64,000 bases of DNA from Bacillota bacterium. GTDB taxonomy: Bacteria > Bacillota > Clostridia > Acetivibrionales > DTU013. A model generated the notes under the pieces. The model had not been told where the DNA came from, made no database searches, and saw only the letters and a list, made by a program, of their open reading frames with translations. The stretch lies in assembly GCA_023426125.1 (NCBI GenBank), contig JAFABI010000070.1, forward strand, positions 59,431 through 123,430, in the 5' to 3' direction. Made by a program: the position numbers and the translations under genes. How positions within the stretch are numbered: the first letter of the stretch is position 1; each line of letters begins with the position of its first letter. This document shows, piece by piece, positions 49,866 through 59,800 of the stretch.

Positions 49866-49890
49866 CGGATTCAAAAGAATCCGTATTTTT
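49866..49890 (+). terminator. Rho-independent terminator upstream of operator 2
   Basis: CGGATTC, AAAA loop, GAATCCG, then TATTTTTT. It ends any transcript coming from the regulator gene or from operator 1 just before the promoter of the exporter/heme operon. Confidence 0.75.
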
Positions 49891-49918
49891 TGAATTAAGT
49901 GTTAGACTATGCTAACAT
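49890..49918 (+). promoter_or_regulatory. Promoter with operator 2 for the exporter/heme operon
   Basis: TTGAAT, 17 bases, TAACAT; the operator GTTAGACTATGCTAAC (49901-49916) covers the spacer and -10. Transcription would start near 49925, 16 bases before the TTG start. This is the layout of direct repression. Confidence 0.55.
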
Positions 49919-49940
49919 CAGTCGTTCAGGAGAAAGAGAA

Positions 49941-52076
49941 TTGAAAAAAATTGTGTATCTATCCCTGGGTTTTCTATTTTTGTTTTTAGGGGCACTCGGC
50001 GCAGTGCTTCCCTTACTGCCTGCCACGCCTCTTTTGCTGGCTGCTGCTTTTTGCCTTGCCCGCGGCTCCCGGCGCTTTCACCGATGGTTTACAGGCACGG
50101 CGCTTTATCGGAAATATCTGGGCGATTATGTGAAAAAACACGCGATGACCATGGCGACAAAGCTGAGGGTCCTTGCCAGCGTAACCGTTTTGCTGTCCCT
50201 CGGATGTTTTTTCACAAACAGCCTGCATGCGAAGATTGCAATGGGTGTTGTCCTTGCAGGGCACTACTACTATTTTCTTTTTAGAATGAAAACCTTACCG
50301 CCGGAAAAGCCTGCTTCTGCACAAAAAAGGCTTTGGTCCCTCATCGGCAGGGCTAAAAAAGATGTGGCACTGACCGTACTGTTTCGATGGCTTACGCTTC
50401 TATGCAATACGGCAATCATCACATGTATGGCTATATTGCTGCAAAGAGCCTTTGTGCAGGAGCTTTCCATGGTATGGCTTATAAAGTCAATGTCGGTCTT
50501 TGCCGCCGCCGTTTTCTTCCGTTTCCTTTTGATCCGGCTGAGTACGGAGTTTTCCCGCCGTGTATCCGCCGGGGTGAAGAAGATCCTGCGCGGACAAATC
50601 TATGATAAGCTTCTTAGGCTTGGCCTTTCTTACAGGGAAAAGGCTTCGACAGCCGCCTTTACCCAGATGTCGGTGGAGGGAGTGGAGCAGCTCCAGGTCT
50701 ATGCAGGGGGTTTTATTCCCCAGCTTTTTTACAGCGTGCTGGCCCCGGTAACCCTGTTTTGTTTCTTTGCTTTTGTAAATATCCGTGTTGCTTTAACGCT
50801 GCTTGCATGCGTACCGTTCATTCCCCTGTCTGTTTTCTTTATCCGCAAATTTGCCGGAAAGCTGATGAAAAAACACTGGGGACAGTATACCGATCTGGGC
50901 CGCAGCTTTCTGGAAAGCCTTCAAGGCCTTACAACTTTAAAAATTTATGATGCCGACCAAAAAAGGCACCTGGAAATGAACGAATCCGCCGAGGGTTTCC
51001 GCAAGATAACCATGAAAGTCTTGCGTATGCAGCTGGGCTCGGTTACATTTATGGATCTCATTGCCTATGGCGGTTCCGCCCTGGGTATATGGGCGGCTCT
51101 TTCCGAGACCGCGGCAGGAAACATGCCTCTGTGGGCAGGTGTTTGTACGATTTTGCTGTCGTCTGAATTTTTCCTTCCACTGCGCCTGCTGGGCTCGTTT
51201 TTTCACACCTCCATGAACGGTATCGCGGCAGCCGAACGGATCTTCGACCTCCTGGACAGCCCCGAGCCGCAGGAAAAAAGCGGGGTAATCACCGCATTCG
51301 ACATCCGGTTGACGAATTGCGGCTTTGTTTATGAAAAGCACCGGCCGGCGCTGAAAAACCTATCCTGCACCCTTCCGGCCGGCAGCTTTGTTTCCGTAGT
51401 CGGGGAATCGGGCTGCGGCAAAAGCACACTGGCGAAAATCCTGGCGGGAACCTGCCGGAACTATACCGGCTCTGTTCGGATCGGCGGCGCGGAGCTATCC
51501 GACGTGAGTGATGAAAATATTATGCGCCGCATCGCCCTGGTAGAGCACAACGCATATATTTTTAAGGGTACGGTGGCCGACAACCTGTCCATGGGATCTC
51601 CCGGGGCATCAAAAGAGGCCCTGTGGGATGCGCTTCGCAAAGTAAGCCTTCACGGATTTGTCATGGCCGGAGGCGGTCTGGACATGCCGCTCCGTGAGGG
51701 AGGCTCAAACCTTTCGGGCGGCCAGCGCCAGCGCCTCAGCCTTGCGCGGGCCCTTTTGCACGACGTCGATATTTACATTTTTGACGAGGCTACCTCCAAC
51801 ATTGACACAGAAAGCGAGGAATGCGTCATGGAAACTCTCCGGAAACTCCCGGAAAGCAATAAAACCGTGATTCTGATCACCCACCGCATGGCGCTCGCAT
51901 GCAATAGCCCGCAGATTATGGTGCTGAGGGATGGCGTTATGACAGGCTTTGGTACACATGATGAGCTTTACCGGAAAAACGCTTATTACGCAAGGCTTTT
52001 TGATGTGCAGCACAATCTGGAACATTCCATGGAAGCAAAGGAGGGTATGCCATGCTTAAAGGCCGGTTCTCTTTAG
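49941..52076 (+). CDS. DUF454-CydD-like ABC exporter fusion (membrane plus ATPase)
   Basis: 711 residues. Residues 1-115 form a DUF454 (YbaN-like) domain with LGALGAVLPLLPATPLLLAA and FHRWFTGTALYRKYLGDY. Then comes an ABC exporter core: six spans (about 140-410), LESLQGLTTLKIYDADQ, Walker A GESGCGKST, NLSGGQRQRLSLARALL and IYIFDEATSNID. This part is of the CydD type, which pairs with CydC to export cysteine or glutathione and is linked to heme and cytochrome assembly. The next gene is the CydC-like partner, overlapping by 25 bases. The TTG at 49941 was chosen since AGGAG lies eight bases upstream. DUF454 is normally a separate small membrane protein, so the fusion is uncommon. In a heme operon, heme or a heme-protecting thiol is the likely cargo, by inference. 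Confidence 0.85.
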   Translation: MKKIVYLSLGFLFLFLGALGAVLPLLPATPLLLAAAFCLARGSRRFHRWFTGTALYRKYLGDYVKKHAMTMATKLRVLASVTVLLSLGCFFTNSLHAKIAMGVVLAGHYYYFLFRMKTLPPEKPASAQKRLWSLIGRAKKDVALTVLFRWLTLLCNTAIITCMAILLQRAFVQELSMVWLIKSMSVFAAAVFFRFLLIRLSTEFSRRVSAGVKKILRGQIYDKLLRLGLSYREKASTAAFTQMSVEGVEQLQVYAGGFIPQLFYSVLAPVTLFCFFAFVNIRVALTLLACVPFIPLSVFFIRKFAGKLMKKHWGQYTDLGRSFLESLQGLTTLKIYDADQKRHLEMNESAEGFRKITMKVLRMQLGSVTFMDLIAYGGSALGIWAALSETAAGNMPLWAGVCTILLSSEFFLPLRLLGSFFHTSMNGIAAAERIFDLLDSPEPQEKSGVITAFDIRLTNCGFVYEKHRPALKNLSCTLPAGSFVSVVGESGCGKSTLAKILAGTCRNYTGSVRIGGAELSDVSDENIMRRIALVEHNAYIFKGTVADNLSMGSPGASKEALWDALRKVSLHGFVMAGGGLDMPLREGGSNLSGGQRQRLSLARALLHDVDIYIFDEATSNIDTESEECVMETLRKLPESNKTVILITHRMALACNSPQIMVLRDGVMTGFGTHDELYRKNAYYARLFDVQHNLEHSMEAKEGMPCLKAGSL

Positions 52077-53707
52077 TGCTGCGGCTGACCGCGCTGATCG
52101 GACGGCTGCTGCCGGTACTCCTGTTAACAGTGGCGCTGGGGGTGCTTGGATATTTAAGCGCTTCTTTTCTGTTCATCTTCGCGGCGCAGACCTTGCTTGG
52201 CTTCAGCGGCGCCTTGACCGATACCTCCGCTTCCCTGCTGCTTGCGGCTATATTCCTGTGTGCGCTTTTTCGCGGACTGCTGCGCTATTTTGAGCAGTTG
52301 GCCGGCCATTATATGGCCTTTAAGCTGCTGGCCATGCTGCGGGATAAAGTGTTTTCCGCACTCAGGCGGCTGGCCCCCGCAAAACTGGAACAAAAGGCCC
52401 GGGGAGAAATGATCGCCATCGTCATGAGCGATATTGAGCTTTTGGAGGTATTTTATGCCCATACGGTAGGCCCTGTAGCTATCGCACTTATTACATCCGT
52501 CCTGATGGCACTGTATATCGGCGCGCAGCATGTCGCTTTGGGCATTCTGGCAGCTTTAGCCTACCTCTTCGTGGGAGTGCTGGTCCCTGTGCTCAATTCC
52601 CGTGCGGGAAGGAAGCAAGGCGAAGCATACCGGAAAAACTTCGGCGCGGCGAACAGCTTTTTGATCGAAAGCCTGTACGGTTTGTCGGAGACGCTTCGAT
52701 TCGGCCGGGGGCCGGAGCGGAAAAAAGCCATGGAACGCATTACCGATGAAATGGAGGAAGGCCAGGCGCGCCTGAAACGCCTCGAAGGACTGACGGCAGC
52801 CACCGCCGACGCCGCGGTGCTGCTCTTCTCGGGCACTGTGCTCTGTACCGGACTATGGCTCTCACAAAGTGGCTCGATGGATTTTCCTCAGGTGCTGATA
52901 GCGACCATTGCAATGATGAGCTCCTTTGGCCCGGTCGTAGCGCTCTCCAACCTGTCCAACAACCTGCTTCACACCATGGCGGCCGGAGAACGGGTCCTTG
53001 CCCTGCTCTCGGAGAAGCCGCAGACGCCGGAGGTCACAACGGGCATTGATGTGCATTTTTCCGGCGCGGACTGTGAAGACGTCGGCTTTGCCTATGAAAA
53101 GGAAAATGTCCTTCAAAATATCCGCCTTGCTATTCCTGAAAACGGGATTACCGGTGTCTATGGCAAAAGCGGTTCGGGAAAATCCACTCTTTTAAAGCTC
53201 CTGATGCGTTTCTGGGATGTGGATTCCGGACAAATCCGGCTCTCCGGCGAGGATATCCGGCGCATCAATACGAAAAATCTTCGCCGCATGGAAGGCTATG
53301 TCACCCAGGAGACCTTCCTGTTCGAAGGAACGCTTCTTGACAACATCCGTCTGTCAAAGCCGGAAGCCACCCTGGCCCAGGTGCAAAAGGCAGCCGGGGA
53401 TGCCGGCATTCACGGGTTTATCCAGTCTTTGCCGGCGGGCTATCATACACAGCTGCATGAGTTGGGGGACGGTCTCTCCGCAGGAGAGAAGCAGCGCATC
53501 GGCCTTGCCCGCGCATTTTTACACGGGGCGCCGTTTTTACTGCTGGATGAGCCTACCAGCAATCTTGACGGGCTGAACGAGGCCATCATCTTAAAATCAT
53601 TACAGGAAGCATCCGGGGATAAAAGTATCGTATTGGTGTCCCACAGGGAATCAACGCTGAAAGCTGCTGATAAAATATACCGGATGCACGCAGGGAGAGT
53701 GAGCTGA
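52052..53707 (+). CDS. CydC-like ABC exporter (membrane plus ATPase)
   Basis: 551 residues. Six membrane spans in the first 300 residues, with RGLLRYFEQLAGHYMAFKLL and LRDKVFSALRRLAPAKLEQK as in CydC. ATPase: GKSGSGKST, DGLSAGEKQRIGLARAFL (signature LSAGE in place of LSGGQ) and FLLLDEPTSNLD. GGAGGG lies six bases before the ATG, which is inside the end of the preceding gene, so the two subunits form a heterodimeric exporter. 159 bases separate it from the surface protein gene, with no terminator, so the heme genes may be read from the same promoter. Confidence 0.88.
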   Translation: MLKGRFSLVLRLTALIGRLLPVLLLTVALGVLGYLSASFLFIFAAQTLLGFSGALTDTSASLLLAAIFLCALFRGLLRYFEQLAGHYMAFKLLAMLRDKVFSALRRLAPAKLEQKARGEMIAIVMSDIELLEVFYAHTVGPVAIALITSVLMALYIGAQHVALGILAALAYLFVGVLVPVLNSRAGRKQGEAYRKNFGAANSFLIESLYGLSETLRFGRGPERKKAMERITDEMEEGQARLKRLEGLTAATADAAVLLFSGTVLCTGLWLSQSGSMDFPQVLIATIAMMSSFGPVVALSNLSNNLLHTMAAGERVLALLSEKPQTPEVTTGIDVHFSGADCEDVGFAYEKENVLQNIRLAIPENGITGVYGKSGSGKSTLLKLLMRFWDVDSGQIRLSGEDIRRINTKNLRRMEGYVTQETFLFEGTLLDNIRLSKPEATLAQVQKAAGDAGIHGFIQSLPAGYHTQLHELGDGLSAGEKQRIGLARAFLHGAPFLLLDEPTSNLDGLNEAIILKSLQEASGDKSIVLVSHRESTLKAADKIYRMHAGRVS

Positions 53708-53866
53708 CATGGCGGATTACATTACGATCTGCAAACGGTTACACCGGGATAAAGGTCCGCCTGTGTAATCCATCCGACAGGAAAGCTGATACAAATCGGC
53801 AAAACGCTTGAATTAACAGGCGAATAAAACCTAAACACGCTTTATCCAATAGAAAGGAGTACATAA

Positions 53867-56800
53867 ATGACAAGAAAAATAATAAGCATGTGCATGGCCG
53901 TACTTTTGGCATTCACATTTCTGCCCGTTTCGGCGCTGGCAGCAAATATTACCGGTTTTGAAGCCGTGCCCCTTGACGCGGGCATAGGTGAAAGCCCCCA
54001 GGGAGATGGGGCCGAAACTCCGGCTGTTCCCCTGCCGCTGTCCTCCGCTGCCATCACAGTGACCACGGCGGTCTATGGCGGGGATATAACCGGCTTTGAG
54101 CCCATATCCGTCAATGCCGGCATCGCTGGTGCGGCCATCTACCCCAACGCCGCGGTTGTGATCACCTATCTTGGGAACCAGTATAACAGTGTCACAGCAG
54201 CGGTGTATGGCGGCGGCGAGGTTTCCGTGCCGGTTACCGGCTGGGCGGACACCGATACCTACAACCCGGTCATAGCCGGCAGCTATACCTTCACGGCCAC
54301 GCTGGGAACAATCCCTGCGGGCTGCACACTTGGCGACGGTATGACGGCAACGGCGGAAGTTGTGATCGCAGCGAATCCGGCCGACGAGCCGGTGATTTTT
54401 TCCGATACCAACCTCAAGTACGCCATCTGCGCGGCGCTGAAAAAGACAAGCGATTACATCATCACCGTGGGCGACATGGCGAGCCTGACGGAGCTGGACG
54501 CCTCCAACTGGGGCATCACCAACCTGACGGGGCTGTGGACTGCGGTGAACCTGGAGACACTGAATTTAAGCGGCAACCCGCTGACGGCCAATGTGACCAA
54601 CAGCACTGTTTACAACAATGTATTTATAGGACTCGAAGCGCTGACAAAGCTTAAAGAGCTTTACCTGCGCAACAGCGGCCTCGGTGTGAACAAAGCGGAA
54701 AATTTTTACTATAACCCGTGCCCTTCCACGCTGACCGCGGCACTTCCCAAGCTGACCAGCCTGGAGACGCTGGATTTGTCCTATAACGAAATGCCTCACG
54801 CATTCTCACTGTACACTTCCATGCCTCAATTGAAGAGCATTGACCTCAGGGGTAATTACCTGAACGGGTTTAATATTGAAGCCAAATATCTGCCCAAGAT
54901 TGAGACCATTGACATTTCGGAAAACCACATTTATTTCGTGGACGGCGACGATACCTTCACCATTGCCTATGGCATCGGAGTTGACAAGTTTGTCAGGGAA
55001 GACATGAGGAGCCTGTCCACCCTTGTTGGACTCAATGTGCTGCCGCCCAATCAAACCAGTTTCTATAACGCCGACGCATATTATTTCGGCGGAGGCACTG
55101 CCATTGATATCGGGCAGGTGCTGGGGGATACCCTGACCTTCAACATCGTGGGCTACGCCAAGCCTGCTACCACCAAGGCAACAATCAACGGTGAGAAGTA
55201 TACGGTGGTAAGCATCAGTGAAAGCATGTCCGGCGGCGTAATCGTTCTGTCCGGCCTGACCGAGGGTGAGCACACGGTGACGCTGAGCGCGATGCACATG
55301 GGTGGGGACATACAAGAGTACACCGTTAAATTCAATGTGAGCTCTCATAATTGGGAGGGTGAAGATTCGGCCGGCATTGTCGACACCGACCTTCAATACG
55401 CCGTGTGCCAAAAGCTCGGCATTCCCGCCTCCGAATACAGCACCCATGTGGTGACACAGGCGGAGATGGCGTCGCTTACCGGAAGCCTGACCGTGAATAA
55501 TATCAGCAGCGCCGAAGGAATCCAGTATGCGGCAGGGCTGACAGGCCTGACCATAAACGGAGCATTTAACCGGCTTCCGGATTTAAGCGCCCTGACCAAG
55601 CTGACCACTGTGGATTTCCGCAGTACGGCTGCGGGCACCGTGACTTTCCCGGACCTAGCGGCGCAAACCGCCCTTACAAGCCTGACGCTGTCTTCAAAGG
55701 AAGCTGAAGCAGCAAACTATCCGGAGTTGAAAAACCAGACCGTCCTTACGACCCTGTGGATTATGCATGAAGGTAGTGAGGCAGTCCTTCCGGATATCAG
55801 CAGTCTGAAGTCCCTTCAAACGCTGAATCTTTATAATGATGGTATCAGGAACCTGCCGACAGGCACAGATAAGCTCTCTTCTCTTGGCTCTATTTCACTT
55901 TATTCGGTGAACCCCGGTTTTACCTTCCCGGATTCGATTAAGGACCTTCCCCTGACGACGCTTAACCTGTCTTCGTGCGGCCTGGCCGAGGTTCCGGCAA
56001 TTGTAGGGCAGATAGAGAGTCTTGAAAGCCTTTACCTTAATAAAAACTCCTACACTTCGCTGCCTGATTTAAGCGGGCTGACGAAGCTGAAAAATCTCTA
56101 TCTCAGTGAAAACACCTTTACGGATATTCCGGACACCATTGGAAAGCTTACTGCTCTGGAAGAGCTCACGATCAGCTACAATGTCACTCTGGAAAAGGCG
56201 ACGGCGGATTTGAGCGGGCTTAAAAAGCTGAAAACACTTGATATAGGCTACTGCGGCCTCAAGGAATTCCCTTCGGGATTCACGAAGCTTAAGAGCCTCC
56301 AAACCCTTACGATGGGAAACAATAAGCTAATTGAAATAAATGCTGACCTGAGCGGGCTGGAATCCCTCAAAACGCTAACCTTAACCAATAACTACCTGAC
56401 AGAAGTGCCGGGCAGCCTTAAGAGCCTGAAAAGCCTCAAACAATTGAATATTCGTTGGAATCAACTCGGGGACATTGCCGAGGATTCGTTTGAGGGTATG
56501 ACCGCCATGACCTCCCTATCTATCAGCGCCTATGTGGAAATGGCTGCGGGCGGCAGCGGATTTGCCCCGGGAACTTCCATCGCAAAGGCGATAGACAATC
56601 TGAAACAGCAGAATCCTTCCATCCGTGTGACGATAGGCAGCTATGGTGGAAGTGCCTACAGTGAACTTACAAAACTGGAGTCCACCATCGGTGCTTTCTA
56701 CGGCTACGATCTGGACGGCAGCGGGCAAAACCGCACCATTTCGGCACAGGCGCCGGAGGACACCGGGAGTATCACCTTTACGGGCTACGGCGCCCACCGT

Positions 56801-59800
56801 GCAACGACGATCACCATAGGGGACAAGACGGTAAGCAGCGGTGAACCCATTACCGTCACCGGGCTCAAAAAAGGCCAGAACCAGGTTAAGGTGATTGCCT
56901 GCAACGCCCTGGACGGGCAAAGCATCGTTTATACACTGAACATCTACGTCGGCTCCTATGTAGGCGGAGAAGAATTTCCGCAGGAAGGCAGAACCTACCA
57001 GGTAAATGTAACCGCCATGCGCGCCACGGCCGACACCACTTCCATGGCAAACAGCTACATCAGGCCATATGTCGTGGCCGTCTACGAGGACGGACGGTTT
57101 GCGCTTGATTTCAGGGTGACCGCGCATAACTGGATCAAGGATGTTTACTACATGGATTCCGTGGGGATATATCAGCCTGCGGAGCTTATCGATTTTAACA
57201 TCAGCGAAAATCAAGCCTCATACAGGCTTTATACGGATACGCTGGATTCGGCACTGACCATAAAAATGTTTGTGCTGCCCATGGGTTATTCCCCCAACTT
57301 CCGTTTGGTGTTCAACACCGGCACCATCACCGATATTACCGAGGGAGGCGGTGAGGAGCCCGGCGGAATCCGGGACGGCGAATATTCCCTTCCCGTCAGG
57401 CTGTGGCACGCAGTGAGCGATCAGACCTCCATGGGCGACGCAGCCCTGACCAAAACGGCAAGGCTTGTGGTGGAGGACGGCCAGGGCATCGTGCATCTGA
57501 AATTCAGCCCTCTCACCGTAGAAGCTTTAAATATGACAGGCTATCTGGCAAATCTGAAGCTGGCGACAAATGTACGGTTTAATGAGCTTGGCGGCATCGA
57601 AAGCGCGGACCTGACCGACGCCGCGATAATCAGCAGCTATGACGGCGTGTGGGATTCCTTCAACCACCCGGATACCGGCACTGACGCAAACGTCAAGGGG
57701 AAAGCGTATCCCAAAGAGGTGTCCATCCCGGTGGAATTGGAGTCGGAATATACCTATGTCCAGGTCTATGTTCCTGTGATGGAGGCTCTCAGCACCGGCA
57801 GCGGCACTCAGTTTGCCAGGGTCAGGCTGGACTGGAGCGGCCTGGCCGCAGTGGGCGAACCCGATCCGGACGCCGAACCGGCCCATGAAATCGGCGATAA
57901 TGACGGCGACGGCTCCATCGATCTGACGGAGAATGACCTTTCCGGCATATCCGATCCTACGCAGAACGTGAGGATCGTGACCGGAGGCGCTTCCCTCAAC
58001 ATCCCTGCGCAGTATCTGAACCGGATGTTTGCGGACAATTCCGGCGCTACCCTGCAGTTTAAGGCGAACGAAAGCCCTTCAAACACAAAAACTGCCGTTT
58101 TGCAGATCCTCACCGACAACGATGAGTTGACCGGCGCTTTCGATCTGAACCTGACGCTGGGCACGCAAAGCATCTCCGACCTGGGCGGACGGATCAAAAT
58201 CACCTTCAGTCTGACAGATGCCCAGGTAACAGCCCTTCAGAGCGCTGACAGCAGGAAGCTCTGCTATTACAATCCTGCCACAGGCGCACTTACCAATATG
58301 AACGCGACCTTTGACTTGACAGCCAAAACTGTAACCTTCTATACCGACCACCTTAGCACCTATGTGCTGATCGGCACGACATCCGCAGGCCCGGGAGGCC
58401 CAGGCGGTCCGGGAAGCCCCGGCAACAGCCACGGCCTGGCCGATGGGACCTACAGCATCGTGGTGGCTGCCTTGCAGGAATTCTCCAACGACAGATCCAT
58501 GGCGGACCAGTTCATCCTTGAACCCGCAGAGCTGAGGGTATCCGGCGAAAGGATCACCGTCGCTGTCGTGATGTACGGCACGTCAAGCAGTGCTGAGCTG
58601 TCCTCCGGTATCAAGATGAGTTACATCACGGTTTTGCAGTATAAAAGCAGCAGCGGAAGCTGGGTCAACGCCGTCAGCTCCCGGGACAATTCGGCGGACA
58701 CGCTAACAGCCAGAATGACGGTTTCCAGTCTGGACGACGTATACCTGCGGGTACTGGTGCCGGACTACATGGGACCTGATTACAAGGTATTCCGTCTTGT
58801 ATTTGACGAGAGCTCCCTTGAAGAAGGCGAAGTGGACTTCGGCAGCGGAGTAACTCCCCCGGCAGGCGACTACACCATCACCGCCACAGCGGGTGAAGGC
58901 GGCACCATCAGTCCTAACGGCGAAGTGGAAGTAAAAAAGAGCGCGGACCAGACCTTCACCATCACGCCGGCTGCAGGCTATAAGATCAAGGATGTGCTTG
59001 TGGACGGCACTTCGGCAGGCGCTGTGAGTACTTACACCTTTACGGAGGTAAAAGCGGACCACACCATCAGCGCAACGTTTGAAAAAACAGGTGTTCCCGT
59101 GTTTACCGACACGGCAAACCATTGGGCAAAGGACGCCATCGCTTTTGTTGCCGGGAAGGGACTTTTCAAGGGGACGTCCGATACCGCCTTCAGCCCCGAC
59201 ATTCCCATGACCCGCAGCATGTTTGTGACCATCCTCGGGAGGATGCACGGTATCGACACGTCAACCTATACAACGGTTTCCTTTAGCGATGTGGACGCAG
59301 CGCAGTATTACGCACCCTATGTGGAGTGGGCGGCGAAAAACGGAATTGTCAAAGGCATAGGCGACGGCAAGTTTGCCCCCGACACCACTGTCACCCGTGA
59401 GCAGGCGGCCACCATGCTGGCCAATTACAGGGCCTTTGCAGGACTGAAAGACAATAGCGCGGTGTCTACGGAAAACGGCCTTGGTGACGGCCTGTACACC
59501 GTGAAGTCCACGGCGCTCAAGGAGAACTCCGACGAGCTGTCCATGGCGGACCAGTTCCTCACCGAGCGCGCCACACTTACTGTTTCCAGTGGAAAGGTCA
59601 GGCTCAATATGACCTGGCACGGTACCGAGTACATCACCATGGACATGATCAAGGAACTGAAATATCAGCAGGCGGACGGCAGCTTTGTCGAGGTAAGCCG
59701 GACGGTTTCCGCCGACAAGAAGAACATGAGCATCAGCCTGGACATTGCGGATATCAATAAGGCCACCATCATCCAGGTCTATGTGCCCGAGGGGATGGGT

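Noticed and set aside
53709..53768. 19-codon open frame with GGGAG upstream between the CydC-like and receptor genes
   Set aside because: Too short to judge, no membrane or peptide signature; more likely intercistronic sequence.
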